Made by a program: the position numbers and the translations under genes. From Nigrospora sphaerica (lineage: Eukaryota > Ascomycota > Sordariomycetes > Amphisphaeriales > Apiosporaceae), in contig JAGVVL010000022.1 of the NCBI GenBank assembly GCA_018287875.1, positions 2,852,001 through 2,916,000 on the forward strand: a stretch of DNA of 64,000 bases, read 5' to 3'. Numbering within the stretch: the first letter of the stretch is position 1; the number at the start of each line of letters is the position of its first letter. Below the pieces are notes generated by a model. It ran no database searches. It had not been told where the DNA came from and saw only the letters and a list, made by a program, of their open reading frames with translations. Shown piece by piece: positions 23,027 through 34,321 of this stretch.

Positions 23027-25643
23027 GCTGGGCAACGTATCTTGTTCGGTGCAGTCCCAGGAAGATTGCCTGCGCGCCGAGGGTAGAGGAGATGATAAGG
23101 GTGGGAAGAGAGTGGTAGGGTAGCCAGTCACGGTCAACAGGTACGAGAAGAAGTTGCTACCAGTGAAGAAAATAGGTAGCAGCTGTTCTCCAAGCGGGAT
23201 TGAACCGGACCGGGCAGATACAAACCGAGGCTGTGGCCCCCGACCACGCCAGAAGCCGAGAGAAAACCCGCAGCAACTGCGCCTCTATGGCAGAAGACCG
23301 GGTACAGTCTAGGTGCAGGCAAGCTCCGGTGATCTGGCCAGATTGCACCTTCCTTGCGCCCCCTCCAAATCGAATTGAAGGCGAGGTGGTCGAAGATCAA
23401 GTCGGGAAAGCGTTTTTCGGTCTGCTGCGTGGCCTTTAAAAGAATTGGGGAAGCTGCCCGCCCGTAGCCCACCATTCAGCCAAACGTACCCTAACGAGAC
23501 GCAGCCCGTTCGCACGGGCGCCTCCAGCTGTTGGCAGCCCCTCTATCAGCTAAAGAGGTACGATACGTACCTAGTACTTCCCATCAGGCTGGGATGGGAT
23601 GGGATGGAAAATCAGTTTTACTTACACATCCCCGCCCTCACCAGCTGTGGCTTCTGACCCCGCCCAGTTACCGTTAGCTTGTGGCGTCTTTTGAAGGCCA
23701 CACTCCGCGAGTGTTTTGTTCTCCGGGTTTCCGGTCAGAGACCTAGAGGGGCTGTTGCGCAAACATAAGTACACACCTCTTCTTTGCCCGACACTACATG
23801 ACATCCTACCACGTCCAACTGACCATTCCTCTAGGAAGGGCTGCATGCTCACACCAATACACCCAGCCAGCAGACAGGCAACGAGAGCCATGCCAGCCTC
23901 GTCTTTCGGGGTTTCCAAGTACATGTGCATGTGACACGTCGCTTTCGTTTGCCATATCCGCCGTGTAATAAGAGCTCATACAAGCTCGCATTTCGGCTTA
24001 CGGGGTCTGGCACACATTCTATGCAAGCAAGCTGCGGGGGTTAAAAACCCTCCAGGCGTTGGGTTGCGGTTCATTAGTGGCGGAATGAAGACGGAAAACT
24101 CCTCGTTGGTAGGCCAACATGGGCACTTCACAGCTTGCTATGGCACCATATATGTCATGCGGAGAAGCATTTATTTTCTTTTTGTACCCGCATTTTTACA
24201 CAAGGAAAGTTGTATGAGGGACGGTATAGCATCAAGGTGGACAGGAACTTGGGTGGGCCAACACCCCCTGCCACGGTGCAGCCGTTAACACAGCCAACAG
24301 CTACAACTACGAAGCCGAAGGACTGAACCGTTTGTCTTACCTTCAACGTAGCATACACATTCCCTACTTCATTATACCAGCTGGCGGCGAGATAGTACAC
24401 CTCGAGAGCTACTGCTATGTCCTCGGGCTACTTGACTCTTCATGGTCGATACTATCGCATCTCTCCGGCGCCCAGTGCGGACGTCTGTGTTGGTATGGGA
24501 ATAGCGGCCAGGGAGTGGGCGGGTTGCATAGAGGGGCCTGCAAAAGGCAGGTTCGCAGACGCAGAGACACACATGCATCCTCTTGGCCATTGCCCTTGGG
24601 ACTTGGCTATGCTCGGCGGTAGGCAGTAAGATAGCAAGGGCCTGTTCGCCCGTTTCGTATCTTAAGTACTAGTTATGTAGAGGTCTTTTCGTTGCTTCGG
24701 CGCAAGGCAATTAACGTCGTTCCGGTTCTCACCATGGCCATCTCGATGACAAAGCACCGGCCTTTACGGGCAGTCACGATACCGGGTCATCACGACGCTG
24801 TCGTCGTACAAGTGAATCGCTGATGTGAAGAGTCGAGCAAGCAAATCCAGTCAGCAGGATCCGCTCCCCACCGGAGGGGCCCACGGGTGGTATAGTAGCC
24901 TGCCTCACGGGCTGGGTGCCACCCCTATCCTTCTCCATAGGGATCTAAGCAAGGGAACGCAGGCCCGAGAAATGCCCCTCCGCCCTTACATACCCGGCGC
25001 AAAGAACGAGCGGCTGTTCCCACTAGCCCTCATACAGTACAGGCCGACCGTCCAACCGTCCAACCGTCCAACCGTCCAACCGTCCAACCGTCCAACCGTC
25101 CACCCGTGTATGTGCCCATTTCGCCTATAGAGGTAGTGCCGATACGACCTCACTGGCCATTGTCACTCCACGTGGTGAGACGCTGGTTACGTTTGCCAAG
25201 CGTCAGCTGAGAAACGACTTGCGCATCCTCGGCAACTATCTTGGCCGCTGGTCCAGTACTCACCTTACCTAGAAGCCCAAGGGCAGCGGCCACACAGTCA
25301 CCGACTGGCTGACTAGAGGCCTCGTCTGACTCGCCGGGGGACACAGAAGATACCGAAATCATGGGTACGGCTGCTGCCATCCTGCCCCGGGAGACTTTGC
25401 AGTGACATGTTGCTTTTTTGAACCATAGGCTGTGCTTGTGCTGTGCGCGTGTAAGCGGCATCCTGCATTCCATTGCGTCGTTGTGCCCCACGCACGCCCA
25501 CCACCCCGACACCCTCTCCCCCCCTCCCCTGTGTGGCCGGCATCGTACCGTTCCAGAGCCGTGTACGTTTGAGCGAAGCTGACAGGCTTGCGGACATTTC
25601 CAACGTCGACGAGCCTTTTAAATTGTGCCCCCAAAACCCAGAC
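23027..25643. other. 2.6-kb intergenic stretch with an 8-bp tandem repeat
   Basis: It lies between the divergent derlin-like and methyltransferase genes. Besides the repeat at 25047-25102 it holds a TACCTAG-type motif at 23567-23577. No gene is recognised. The frame of the methyltransferase's first exon is open upstream to about 25473 but has no ATG there. Confidence 0.45.
25047..25102. repeat. Seven tandem copies of an 8-bp unit (ACCGTCCA)
   Basis: The unit ACCGTCCA repeats perfectly seven times, about 540 bp upstream of the methyltransferase ATG. It lies outside any recognised coding region. Eight is not a multiple of three, consistent with non-coding DNA. It would be a variable-length marker. 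Confidence 0.9.
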
Positions 25644-27769
25644 ATGCATGTCACAAACGTTGATGGAAGCGCCGGAGACGACCCTTTGCAGTCGCATACT
25701 GTCGATATTGCTGTGTGCGGTGATCTCTCGGCCGAAACGCCCGTCCCAGCCCTACGGAACCAGCCTGATCCTGACCAGGTCCCGGAGGCCCCCAGTCCCT
25801 TGCCGCCGTTAGAAATGCCACCCGTTGATCAACAGGACGCCCCGGCGAGCCACGCTGCCGTCCACGTCCTTCCGGCCGCCTCCGAGGCGGGCGAGGACAG
25901 GTCCGTTCCACCCCCGTCCGCGGCGGCCGCCGCCTCGGGACATAGCGGAGCCCTGCCCGAAGACGCCCGGGCATCGTCGTCGCAGGACCACACGTCAGCC
26001 CCGCCGCCCGGGACACGGCCTTCTGTAGACCGCACGGCCAATGGGACCCAATGGGATGCCGATGAAAAAGGTGGCAACGGACCACAACAGGTTGGGGACC
26101 GCGGTCGAGCCGGTGCTGTCTCAGACGGGGAAGCAGGACCTAGCGAGGTCTTCCCACAGGAGCACCCCCGCAACGAAGCAGATGTCCCTACAGCGCCGCA
26201 GGATCAGAGCAGCCAGGCGAACACGTCCACCGATCCCATGGGGGGTGAGGGTCTGGAGGCCGACTGGGACGATCAGCCTGGCCACGACGACGGGAGCGGG
26301 GATTCCTCAGGCTTTTCCATCGGCTCCTTCAGTCTCGACGTTCGTGCCGTAACTCCGCCGTCCCCCTATGTCTCGTGCTAACCCAAGCCCCTAGCCCGCG
26401 AGTGACTTTGATAACAGTGATACGGATTCGGCGCTCGGCGATGTTTCGCGGCCGTAAGTCTTGATTCACCAATGCATGCCGGCCCCGGCCCTGTCCACTA
26501 AGCCGGAGCACAGTTCGTCCACGGCATCCGTCGCCTCGAGCATCTTCAATTTTGTCGAAGAAAACGGGCGGACATACCACAGCTACAAAGAAGGGAGTGA
26601 GTTTCCCGCCGGTGTGTGTGGATGCTTGTGAACCTAACCTCTAACTGGCACAGAGTATTGGATGCCCAACGATCAAGTAAGTGAACCACGTGAGTCGCTC
26701 CGCGCGTCGTCTGGCTGTTAACATGTGCCGCCCCTTGCAGGAAGAACAGTCGCGCCTTGGTATGTCGGTGGTGAGACCAGTTGAAACGGGTACGGCGCAG
26801 TACTGATCAGCAACCGTCCGTGTAGACCTGCAGCACCAGATCTGCACCCGGCTGTTCAAAGGCAGACTGGCGCTGGCTCCCATCCACCAGCCGACCCGCG
26901 TGCTGGATTTCGGCACGGGTACCGGTATCTGGGCGATCGAATACGGTAGGTCCCGCCGAATGAAGAGGTCTTCTCTCCGTGTTTTTTTACTCACCGTTGG
27001 CAGCACTGCAGAACCCCCATGCCGATGTGCTGGGCACCGACATCAGCCCGATCCAACCGGAGTTGTAAGTCAAATTGACGCACAAGCAAGACCCGTCTCT
27101 GATCCCAACTTAGCATCCCGCCCAACTGCCGCTTTGAGGTGGATGATGTAGAGGACGAATGGGTTTGGTCGTACAAGTTTGACTATGTGCACGCGCGGCA
27201 CATGGTGGGCTCCGTAGCCGACTTTCCTAAGTTGTTCCGTACCATCTTTGACAACCTCAACCCCGGAGGCTACGTCGAGTTCCAGGATTACTACGTCAAA
27301 CTGGTGTCGAGCGACGGCACCCTCGACGGCACGGCGCTGCAGCGCTGGAACAACATGATCAACGAGGCCCTCGGGCCTACCGGCCGCAGCGGACTCAACA
27401 GTGCTCATTACCAGCGCTGGATGACCGAGGCTGGATTCGAGGAGGTCCGCGAGGAGAAATTCCTCGTTCCCGGCAATCCCTGGCCACGGGACAAAGAATG
27501 GAGACAGCTGGGCATGCTTCAAATGACCAACATTCTGGAGGGCCTTCATGGAATCAGCATCAACTTGTTTACCAAGTTCCTCAACATGTCCGTCGAGGCT
27601 GTCGAGGTCTTCCTTTCCGATGTGAGGAGGGACATTAGAAACCCTCGCATCCACTTCTACTACCCTGTGTACGTTGCCGCGCCGGTATTAACTTGTTTCG
27701 CTGTTCCTGCACGGTTTACTGACTCGCCAAATCGATAGCCGGGTCGTCTATGGACGCAAGCCGCTGTGA
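25644..27769 (+). CDS. SAM-dependent methyltransferase (LaeA-like/TAM type) with a disordered N-terminus
   Basis: Nine exons (25644-26348, 26395-26453, 26514-26596, 26654-26676, 26741-26759, 26826-26945, 27004-27064, 27114-27668, 27739-27769) give 551 residues. The first ATG in frame is at 25644. Residues 1 to about 250 are low complexity (Pro, Ala, Ser, Asp, Gln). Then come the usual fungal landmarks: FVEENGRTYHSYKEGKYWMP, motif I VLDFGTGTGIWAIEY, NPHADVLGTDISPIQP, PPNCRFEVDDVEDEW, the DYVHARHMVGS loop and LNPGGYVEFQDYYV. The end is VRVVYGRKPL. The first intron is 46 nt with a clear CTAAC branch site. Exons of 23 and 19 nt are unusually small. The group includes LaeA, a regulator of secondary metabolism, but most members have no known substrate and this is not claimed as the LaeA orthologue. 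Confidence 0.9.
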
Positions 27770-29060
27770 AGGGCGCAGGTTTGGCCGGCATATCGGTGCG
27801 TCCCTAGAGGTATAGGGATCTCCCAAGAAGGTGAAGGCCCTGAGATGATAGGACCGGCGATGAGTTGATGAATACGAATGGTTATGATTTACGGTTCAAT
27901 ATGGTGAAATCTTTATAAAGGCGTCTTGACTGTCACCTTTACCTGCTTGGCATGTATGAGTCTGTTTTGGGCTGGTGGGCGGAACGGGTGAGACGGTTCA
28001 TTTCCTCGGCGCAGATACTTTGGAAGTTCGACCTGCTTCTTCGACGCACGTCGTTCGATCAGTGAAGTTATACGCATGGTATTCGTTGCGGAGTTTCTGG
28101 CTAGAGCTGTTTTCGATTTCCCCCCCTCACCGAACCGCTGGAGCAAGGCAGGACTCGCCTCAACAAGTTTATGTTACTACCCGTAAGATAGACGGAGGTT
28201 AGAACCATGAGCCGGAATCGGCCCAGTCACCCGAAGCTGAGCTTGGTGAATTGCGAAGGGGTGATTATTGGACTCGAAAATCATCGTGGTGTCACGGGGA
28301 GGAAGTGACCCTGAAAACGTGAGATCCCAAGGCTACGGAACCCCGATAGGGTGGGAGAGAAACATCACGTCGGACTATGTAAGTCCTAGTAATAGAGTAC
28401 GGGATTGGTCCCCAGGGGCCTCGGTAACCATTTCATGTAGCTGAAGGTAATGCACACCGAACAGTAGGCGGTATAGGGCCGGCTTCACTACTCGTGCTGG
28501 GTTCCTGGCACAAATCTTGTCGCCTGTTTTCCCTCAGGTTGTGCTAGGAAAACGCGCCAGTCGAGGGTGGCTTGCCTTCGCATTAGCGAGCTGCTGCCCA
28601 CCCGTGGAAAGCCGAGCCTGAGTGACGGATGTTTGTAATAAAGACTAGTTCTATTTTCAGGGCTATTCAGGGCAATGTCACCGCGCACTGGCAGACACAG
28701 CCGTAGCGCACAGCACTCCTAGGGCGAACGAGCGGAATACGTAGATCCGAAGAAAGCAAGCGCCATCGTTTTCACACCGAGAAATCTGAAACATACGGAC
28801 GGGCGAGCGGTGCCATCACGAATGGGGGTTAATGGGCCCGATACTTGGGCGGTTGACTGAGCGCAATGGTTGTGCCATCATCTTGCCTCAGCGATATCTG
28901 TCGTCCTAGTCCACCATGCTATGTCTGAACCGTATCGCACGTATTGTCGGTTTGTGTTCGCTCCCCAAAGCACTTTCAGAGCTGCGAGACACCAGGGGTA
29001 TCAAGGCCTTCGACCGGCCGAGGGTTGTTGGGTCTTGGTCGCATCGCAACCTGCCGACGT
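27770..29060. other. 1.3-kb stretch between convergent genes, no gene recognised
   Basis: It lies between the 3' ends of the methyltransferase (plus) and SmG (minus). It should contain both terminators and 3' untranslated regions. No supported reading frame or RNA gene is seen. Confidence 0.5.
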
Positions 29061-29497
29061 TCATTTGTCGCGGTGGTCGTTGCCAATTCTCTCCAGCGCT
29101 TCCAGCATGACGACCGAGTTTCCTCGAATGACCTGCAGACAAGGTAGCGTTAGCACAGACAGCCATGGGGAAACCATAACCACAGGGGGCAACGTACCAC
29201 CATGCCCAACCGAGCTTTCTCGCCGCCGTCCTTCTCCTCCACGGCATCGTCAAGAACAATGTTCAAGAAGACCTGGGCGCGGCGTCAACACTTGGTATTC
29301 ACGCAGATATGCGGGACGTTGGAAGCACGTACATCGTAGCCGCGCAGAATACCAATAACCTTGCGGCTTCCGTTCAGTTGGACAAACAAGCGCTTGTCGA
29401 GGTACTGACGCGAGGATCGGTAAGTACTGGAAAGCCACGGGCTGTTTACGGGGGAGCGATCGCATACCTTCTTCAGTTCCGGCTGGGCAGGCGCCAT
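29061..29497 (-). CDS. SMX2: Small nuclear ribonucleoprotein G (SmG)
   Basis: SmG is one of seven Sm proteins that form the ring around U1, U2, U4 and U5 snRNAs. Four exons (29497-29468, 29404-29333, 29272-29198, 29132-29061) give 82 residues, close to the 76-80 typical of the family. The protein opens MAPAQPELKKYLDKRLFVQL. Sm1 is NGSRKVIGILRGYDVFLNIV and Sm2 is MVVIRGNSVVMLEAL, with the conserved IRGN. Paralogues SmE, SmF and Lsm7 fit less well, because PELKKYLDK and the GILRGYD stretch are SmG hallmarks. The start lies 306 bp from the start of the divergent NTR2 gene. The symbol given is the yeast name. Confidence 0.95.
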
Positions 29498-29803
29498 CTT
29501 GACGTAGTTGGTCGTTGCGTGGGGGAGTTGCAGAAGAGGTCGACTGTTCACCAGACGCGACCGGGGTTCTCGAGTTCAGACGGAAATGGAGCTGCTGCCC
29601 TTTGCCTCGAGTTGGCGCTCCAACCGACGTGACGATAAGCTCCGGCACCAATCGATAAGGGATAGGGCGATAAGAACATATGTAACTTCTATGATCTCCT
29701 GCCTAGGATGGAGCTTGTGACGCCAACCACGGGTCTGCTTGTCCAGCTTGTGCGTACCAGAACATCCAGCCCACGACGAACTCGCGAACCGGGGCCAGCG
29801 AAA
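29498..29803. promoter_or_regulatory. Shared divergent promoter region of SmG and NTR2
   Basis: The 306 bp separate the start codons of two divergent genes and must carry both core promoters and 5' untranslated regions. I see no TATA element, which fits housekeeping genes. NTR2's frame is open upstream to an ATG at 29708, but the family start is at 29804. Confidence 0.6.
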
Positions 29804-31432
29804 ATGAGCACATTCGGGGCCAAGCGAAAGGCGCGCAAGATTACAGTCCAGGAAGAAGACGACAGTACATCATCGCCCTCGGCCGACGCCCCTCCCGTAA
29901 CCCAAGACTTCTTCCAGGAACCACCGCTCCAAGCCAGCTTCAAGTCGCGCAAGCCCACCAAACACTCGTCGTTGCGCAAGAGCGTCAACGCAGCAGAGCC
30001 GGGCCCTGCCACCGACAGCACTCGGACGCAATCGGACGACGCGGGGGACGCGGGTGACGAGGATGAGGAGGACGGCGGCGCGCCACTGCGCGTGCGGCCC
30101 TCGCTCGGTGGTCGCGCCAGTTCCCACGCCAAATCGAAGAAACGCGCCCCAAGCTCCCGCTTGTCCTTCGGGCCTAGTGCCGAGCCTGGCAACGGTGACG
30201 ACGAGGACTCGATGCTGTTAGGCGAAGATCCTCTGCCATTCACGCCCAAGAAGAGCAGCAACTTGGCAGCCACCGCCTCGGAAAATAGCGCCTACAAGAA
30301 GGGCATCACCAAGAACAGCCGCCTGCCCCTGCGGTATATGGAAGCCGACGAGGACCGGCCACGATACAGTAAAGAGTATCTCTCTGAACTTCAGAGCTCT
30401 ACGCCGAATACGCCGGCCAATTTGAAATCGCTACCCGCGGCTGGTGACGATGACGTGGACATGTCGCTCGACCCGTCTGAACTGGACGGCGCTACCGTTG
30501 TCGAGAATACCGCGGTGGCGCCGGCTGCCCTCCAGGAGCCCTCCCAAACCGTCGTCCTGACCGAAGCCGAGATTCTCGAGAGGAAAGCGCGCCGCGCACG
30601 GCTGGGCGCCCAGGATAAGGCCGAGGATTTCATTCCGCTAGACGACGATGGCACTGGTGACGGCGCGCGTGGAGCTGGGGAGTCCTATCTTTCCGTCCTC
30701 TCGCGGCGCCAAAACCAGCCAGCCGTGGTGTCCACCGTTTCATCCAAGGAGAAGCGCCTTGTGAAGGATGACAACCTCGACGAGGACGACTCCTTTTTCG
30801 TCGAAGATGGCGGCCTCTCGCTGGGCAAGAAAGCCGAGCGTGCGGCGCGGCGCAAGAAACGTGCCGATATGGCTGCCATGATTGCCACGGCCGAGGGGGC
30901 CGACGGCGATGAGACGAGCGACGACAGCGAAGCGGAGCGGCGTGCTGCCTACGAGTCTGCTCAGACTCGGGCTGGCATGGACGGGCTGGCCGAGGAGCGC
31001 GAGCAACAGCGGCGCCGTCTGGGCAGGCGAGAGGGAGTGGCGTCGCTGGTGCCCCCCAAGATCACCCCGTTGCCGGATTTGAGTGTCCTGGTGGAAGATT
31101 TCAAGGCCAAAATGGCACGGAAGGAGCTGGAGCTGAAGCGTATGCAAGCCCGGATCCGCGAGCTGGCGCTCGAAAAAGAGGGCATCGAAAGGAGGGAGCC
31201 CGAGGTGCAAAAGCTTCTCGACGATGCCGGGGAGCGGTACAAGGCCCTCATGGGCCACGGCGATGTTGGCGCCGCCGTTGCCCAAGACGGGACGAACGGG
31301 AATGAAACTGGCAGCGGCAGTGTGGCGGTTGCCCAGTCGCTACTAGAGAAGGCCAGACCGGCGGACACGCCTGGTCGGGGCCTCGAGAGTCTCGGCGCAA
31401 CGCCGGTGAGGACGGAGCAGATGGAACTGTAA
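29804..31432 (+). CDS. NTR2: NTR2-type protein (nineteen complex-related, spliceosome disassembly)
   Basis: In yeast, Ntr2 with Ntr1 recruits the helicase Prp43 to release the spent spliceosome. The gene is one exon of 542 residues. I prefer the ATG at 29804 (MSTFGAKRKARKI), which matches how the family begins, over the in-frame ATG at 29708. Landmarks: SSRLSFGPS near 125, DPLPFTPKKS, RYMEADEDRPRYSKEYLSEL, DPSELDGATVV, RKARRARLGAQ, EDFIPLDDD, FFVEDGGLSLGKKAERAARR and SEAERRAAYESAQTRAGMDG. A coiled-coil stretch in the last 130 residues includes MARKELELKRMQARIRELAL. The protein is mostly charged and disordered, as expected. It pairs head-to-head with SmG, another spliceosome gene. Confidence 0.9.
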   Translation: MSTFGAKRKARKITVQEEDDSTSSPSADAPPVTQDFFQEPPLQASFKSRKPTKHSSLRKSVNAAEPGPATDSTRTQSDDAGDAGDEDEEDGGAPLRVRPSLGGRASSHAKSKKRAPSSRLSFGPSAEPGNGDDEDSMLLGEDPLPFTPKKSSNLAATASENSAYKKGITKNSRLPLRYMEADEDRPRYSKEYLSELQSSTPNTPANLKSLPAAGDDDVDMSLDPSELDGATVVENTAVAPAALQEPSQTVVLTEAEILERKARRARLGAQDKAEDFIPLDDDGTGDGARGAGESYLSVLSRRQNQPAVVSTVSSKEKRLVKDDNLDEDDSFFVEDGGLSLGKKAERAARRKKRADMAAMIATAEGADGDETSDDSEAERRAAYESAQTRAGMDGLAEEREQQRRRLGRREGVASLVPPKITPLPDLSVLVEDFKAKMARKELELKRMQARIRELALEKEGIERREPEVQKLLDDAGERYKALMGHGDVGAAVAQDGTNGNETGSGSVAVAQSLLEKARPADTPGRGLESLGATPVRTEQMEL

Positions 31433-31753
31433 GACTGAATGATTCCGTGCGTATGATACCCCTGAACTTCCATAGAAAACCTAAACGTGGAGAATCGTTC
31501 GGAACCTGTTGAAATGCAAATTTGGTCTACGTGAAGCCAAGTAAATAAATGCAAGGTGTTGTTCCCGGCGTCCTTCCACCTGCCCCCGTCTGATATCAGT
31601 ACACGTTATGCTACACCGCAGTCTGGTCTTAGCCCAAACACACAACCACACATCCACGCACAGAGGCTTGCGGCCGGGCCTCCATACCCGTCTCGTAATG
31701 ACGGGTACGTGTTTTCCCTCATTCTTGGCAAGCGCCCGCTTGTCAAGCCAGAT
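31433..31753. other. 321-bp stretch between convergent NTR2 and Vps3844 genes
   Basis: It holds the two facing 3' untranslated regions. No gene is seen. Confidence 0.55.
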
Positions 31754-32866
31754 TTACTTGGATCCTCGCGAGACGCCCGCCCCGATGACGCCGGGCAGCT
31801 TCTCCTCACCCACACTGAACAACAGGTTGATGGAGAAGCCGACGACGCCTACCATGACGATAGTGAAACCAGCAAGAAGCCAGAACGGCGTGCTCACGTC
31901 TATCTTCTGGCAAGCAGCGCCGCCCCAGTGGTAGCGGCTGTCTTTGCCCTCGGCGTTCTTCTCGGTGGTGGCAAGGCAGTGGCAAGCGAAGCAGGCCTTG
32001 GAGGCATCGGCGCGGTACTTGTTGGAGCAGACGCCGTGTCCGCTGCAGTTCCCCGTCGCCGTCTCGCACGAGTTCTGAGAGTTGAAGCAGGCGGCGATGG
32101 GGCCCGTTTTTTTGGCGACGAAGGGGTGAGGCTTGGGATTCGAGGCGACCGTCTCCTCCACGGCGGGTTCGGGCGTGGCGACGCCCTTGTTCTGGCTCAG
32201 CACCTTTTCGGTCTTGATCTCGCGGCGGCGGAGCTCCTCGTTGGAAGAGGCCCTCGAGGTCGATGACGGGTCCAGGACGATGGCCGTCTCCATGGTGCCG
32301 GCCTGGGCAAGGGCCTGCAGTTTTTTGACATTGGCGGCGGACAGCACGGGGGCGCCTGACTTCCTGGTCATGTCGAACTCGAGGTACTGCGTTCTCAAGG
32401 CGGTCGGCCAGCACTGCTTCTTCTCGGGGTCGATGGCATCATCCAACTTGCACGAGTTCTTGCTGGAGCGGAGGGGTTGGGCCAGGCCCGACGGCGCCGC
32501 GAAGGACGGTGTGGCGCGGCCGAGAGCCTTTTTCACAGCCTTGGCTCCCTGCTCGTCGATGCCCTTGTAGACGATGACAAGTTGGTAGGGCTCGTCAGCG
32601 GCATCGGTGTCGTGGAATAGGCGAGCCGGGGCCTTGCCGAAGGCATTCAGGTGCTTAAAGTCGTCGGCGGCCACGTCAGCAGGCAGGTTGTGCTCGCCGG
32701 TGACGCGCTGCTGGAAGATGGCATCGGCAACGTGGGCGGATACAGAGGGCGTGGCGGAGGATGAATCGGATCCGGGCCCGCGCAAGAGATAGGCTTCGGC
32801 GTCAGTCTGCTTCTCGGCGGCCGCCAGACCAGCCAGGGCCGGTAGCAAGAAGCTGTTCAGCCTCAT
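31754..32866 (-). CDS. Vps3844-type ER membrane protein
   Basis: One exon encodes 370 residues. The signal peptide is MRLNSFLLPALAGLAAAEK. The middle is an Ala/Ser/Lys-rich lumenal region without known fold. A cysteine-rich EGF-like module near residues 262-325 contains CFNSQNSCETATGNCSGHG, then HCLATTEK and AACQKIDVS. It is followed by a membrane span, FWLLAGFTIVMVGVVGFSI, and a short cytoplasmic end. This is the fungal Vps3844 (DUF3844) layout, a type I ER protein linked in the literature I recall to vacuolar sorting or ER function. No enzymatic activity is expected. It is convergent with NTR2 and divergent from the gene at 34322. Confidence 0.88.
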   Translation of the reverse strand: MRLNSFLLPALAGLAAAEKQTDAEAYLLRGPGSDSSSATPSVSAHVADAIFQQRVTGEHNLPADVAADDFKHLNAFGKAPARLFHDTDAADEPYQLVIVYKGIDEQGAKAVKKALGRATPSFAAPSGLAQPLRSSKNSCKLDDAIDPEKKQCWPTALRTQYLEFDMTRKSGAPVLSAANVKKLQALAQAGTMETAIVLDPSSTSRASSNEELRRREIKTEKVLSQNKGVATPEPAVEETVASNPKPHPFVAKKTGPIAACFNSQNSCETATGNCSGHGVCSNKYRADASKACFACHCLATTEKNAEGKDSRYHWGGAACQKIDVSTPFWLLAGFTIVMVGVVGFSINLLFSVGEEKLPGVIGAGVSRGSK

Positions 32867-34321
32867 GGTGAGCGTGAGGAAGTGCGGGCGATGTATGGTT
32901 GGGGACCGACAGAGGTGATGGACGCTGTCGGGGTGTGGATGGAGCTATTGCATCTATGGATTCCAGGCGAATCCAACGCGACGACGACGATGATGGCTCT
33001 GGAGCTGTTGCTGGCGGCTGCTGTCAGTGACACTGACTGTTTGGCTGGGCCCGAGCACGACGTAAGAGCTCCAGTTCCAGCCCCGTTTACGTATACACAG
33101 TACTAACATACCTGTATCTCCTGGACCGCCCAGTGGCTGACTGGGCTTGACTGGCTGGCCCGGGTTACGTTGCAACCACTAATCCACGGCACGTGATGCG
33201 ATGGGCACTCCGGCTGGGTGCTTCAATCTGGGACGGCATCATCCATTTCCATAAATCTTGGGTGCATACTGACCTCTGTGATGCCCAGACACGTGTACGA
33301 GCACGCAACCAACTGTGGGAAAATTGCCTTTCTTTTTCGTTGGTTTTTGGGCTGGAATCGTCAGCAAGTCGACGCCTGTCTAAGCATACCATAATGTCCG
33401 GATGCATCCATGAAGGCATTGGACTTGTCTCCCACACGTCTTTTACTGCTGCCGTTCCCACCTTCCCAAGTTACGGAAGCAGGCAGTGAGCCTATCGAGT
33501 ACGCACCTACGTAGGTACTTAAAGGATGGACAAGTGACATCCCACGGCATGTATATCACGTACGTAAACAGTATCTACGTGAATTAAGGACCTCCCGCCA
33601 CCTCGGCATGGATAAGGTGCGTGTCGTATGGGATGCTGTAGTGGCACGCTACCATGGGCGTATTCTGATCAGAAGCCCCCAGTTCATCGGGATATTCAGA
33701 CATGGAAAGTTGTTGACTGCACAAAGTACAGGCTGGAAAGTGCTCCCTACAGCCAGCCGATCCATCCGTTCATCCATTCATCCATTCATCCAATAGATCG
33801 CAAGAGCCGGCGACGATTGCCTGGCCCGGTTTTCCTGCCCCGTGTTACCCGACAGCCTGGCCGGCCCCTTCTGGATTTCTTATTACATACATGATGTACT
33901 TTATATGAGGTGCTAACTTAAGAAGGCTACATGCACCTATGCGCTTCGACCCAAACGGCCTGTCCAGTGACTGCGCACTTACCCAACACCGACTTACAAC
34001 AAACCCATCAATCCCGAAGCCCTCCATCGCCGCTGCCCACCCACCCACCACCACCAAGAACAACAACAGATACCCTTTAATCTCTGTTTCGGGCCCTCGC
34101 CGTCTTCCTCTCGTGACTGACGCACCTCCGCCTTCGACCTCCTCGCTTCTGCCCTTGGTCGCCGCGGCAATCGGCCTTGCGCCGCGCCGGTGGCCAGTGA
34201 AAGCCGATAGCGGCCGTTGCCCCTCCGGACACCGGCCAGCGACCGTCGTCGGGTCAAACAAGATCGCCCGCGGGAGCCTCAGCGCCATAGAGGCCTGCCG
34301 TCGCTTGCCTGCCTGCCCGCC
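32867..34321. other. 1.45-kb divergent intergenic stretch, no gene recognised
   Basis: It separates the starts of the Vps3844-type gene and the 431-residue protein gene. A TACGTAGGTA-type palindrome is at 33505-33518, and a run of CATTCATC-like repeats is at 33761-33793. The last 400 bases are pyrimidine-rich and probably hold the 5' untranslated region of the rightward gene. Confidence 0.5.

Noticed and set aside
23622..24650. Several frames of 60-100 residues
   Set aside because: No motif, no hydrophobic pattern and no consistent splicing.
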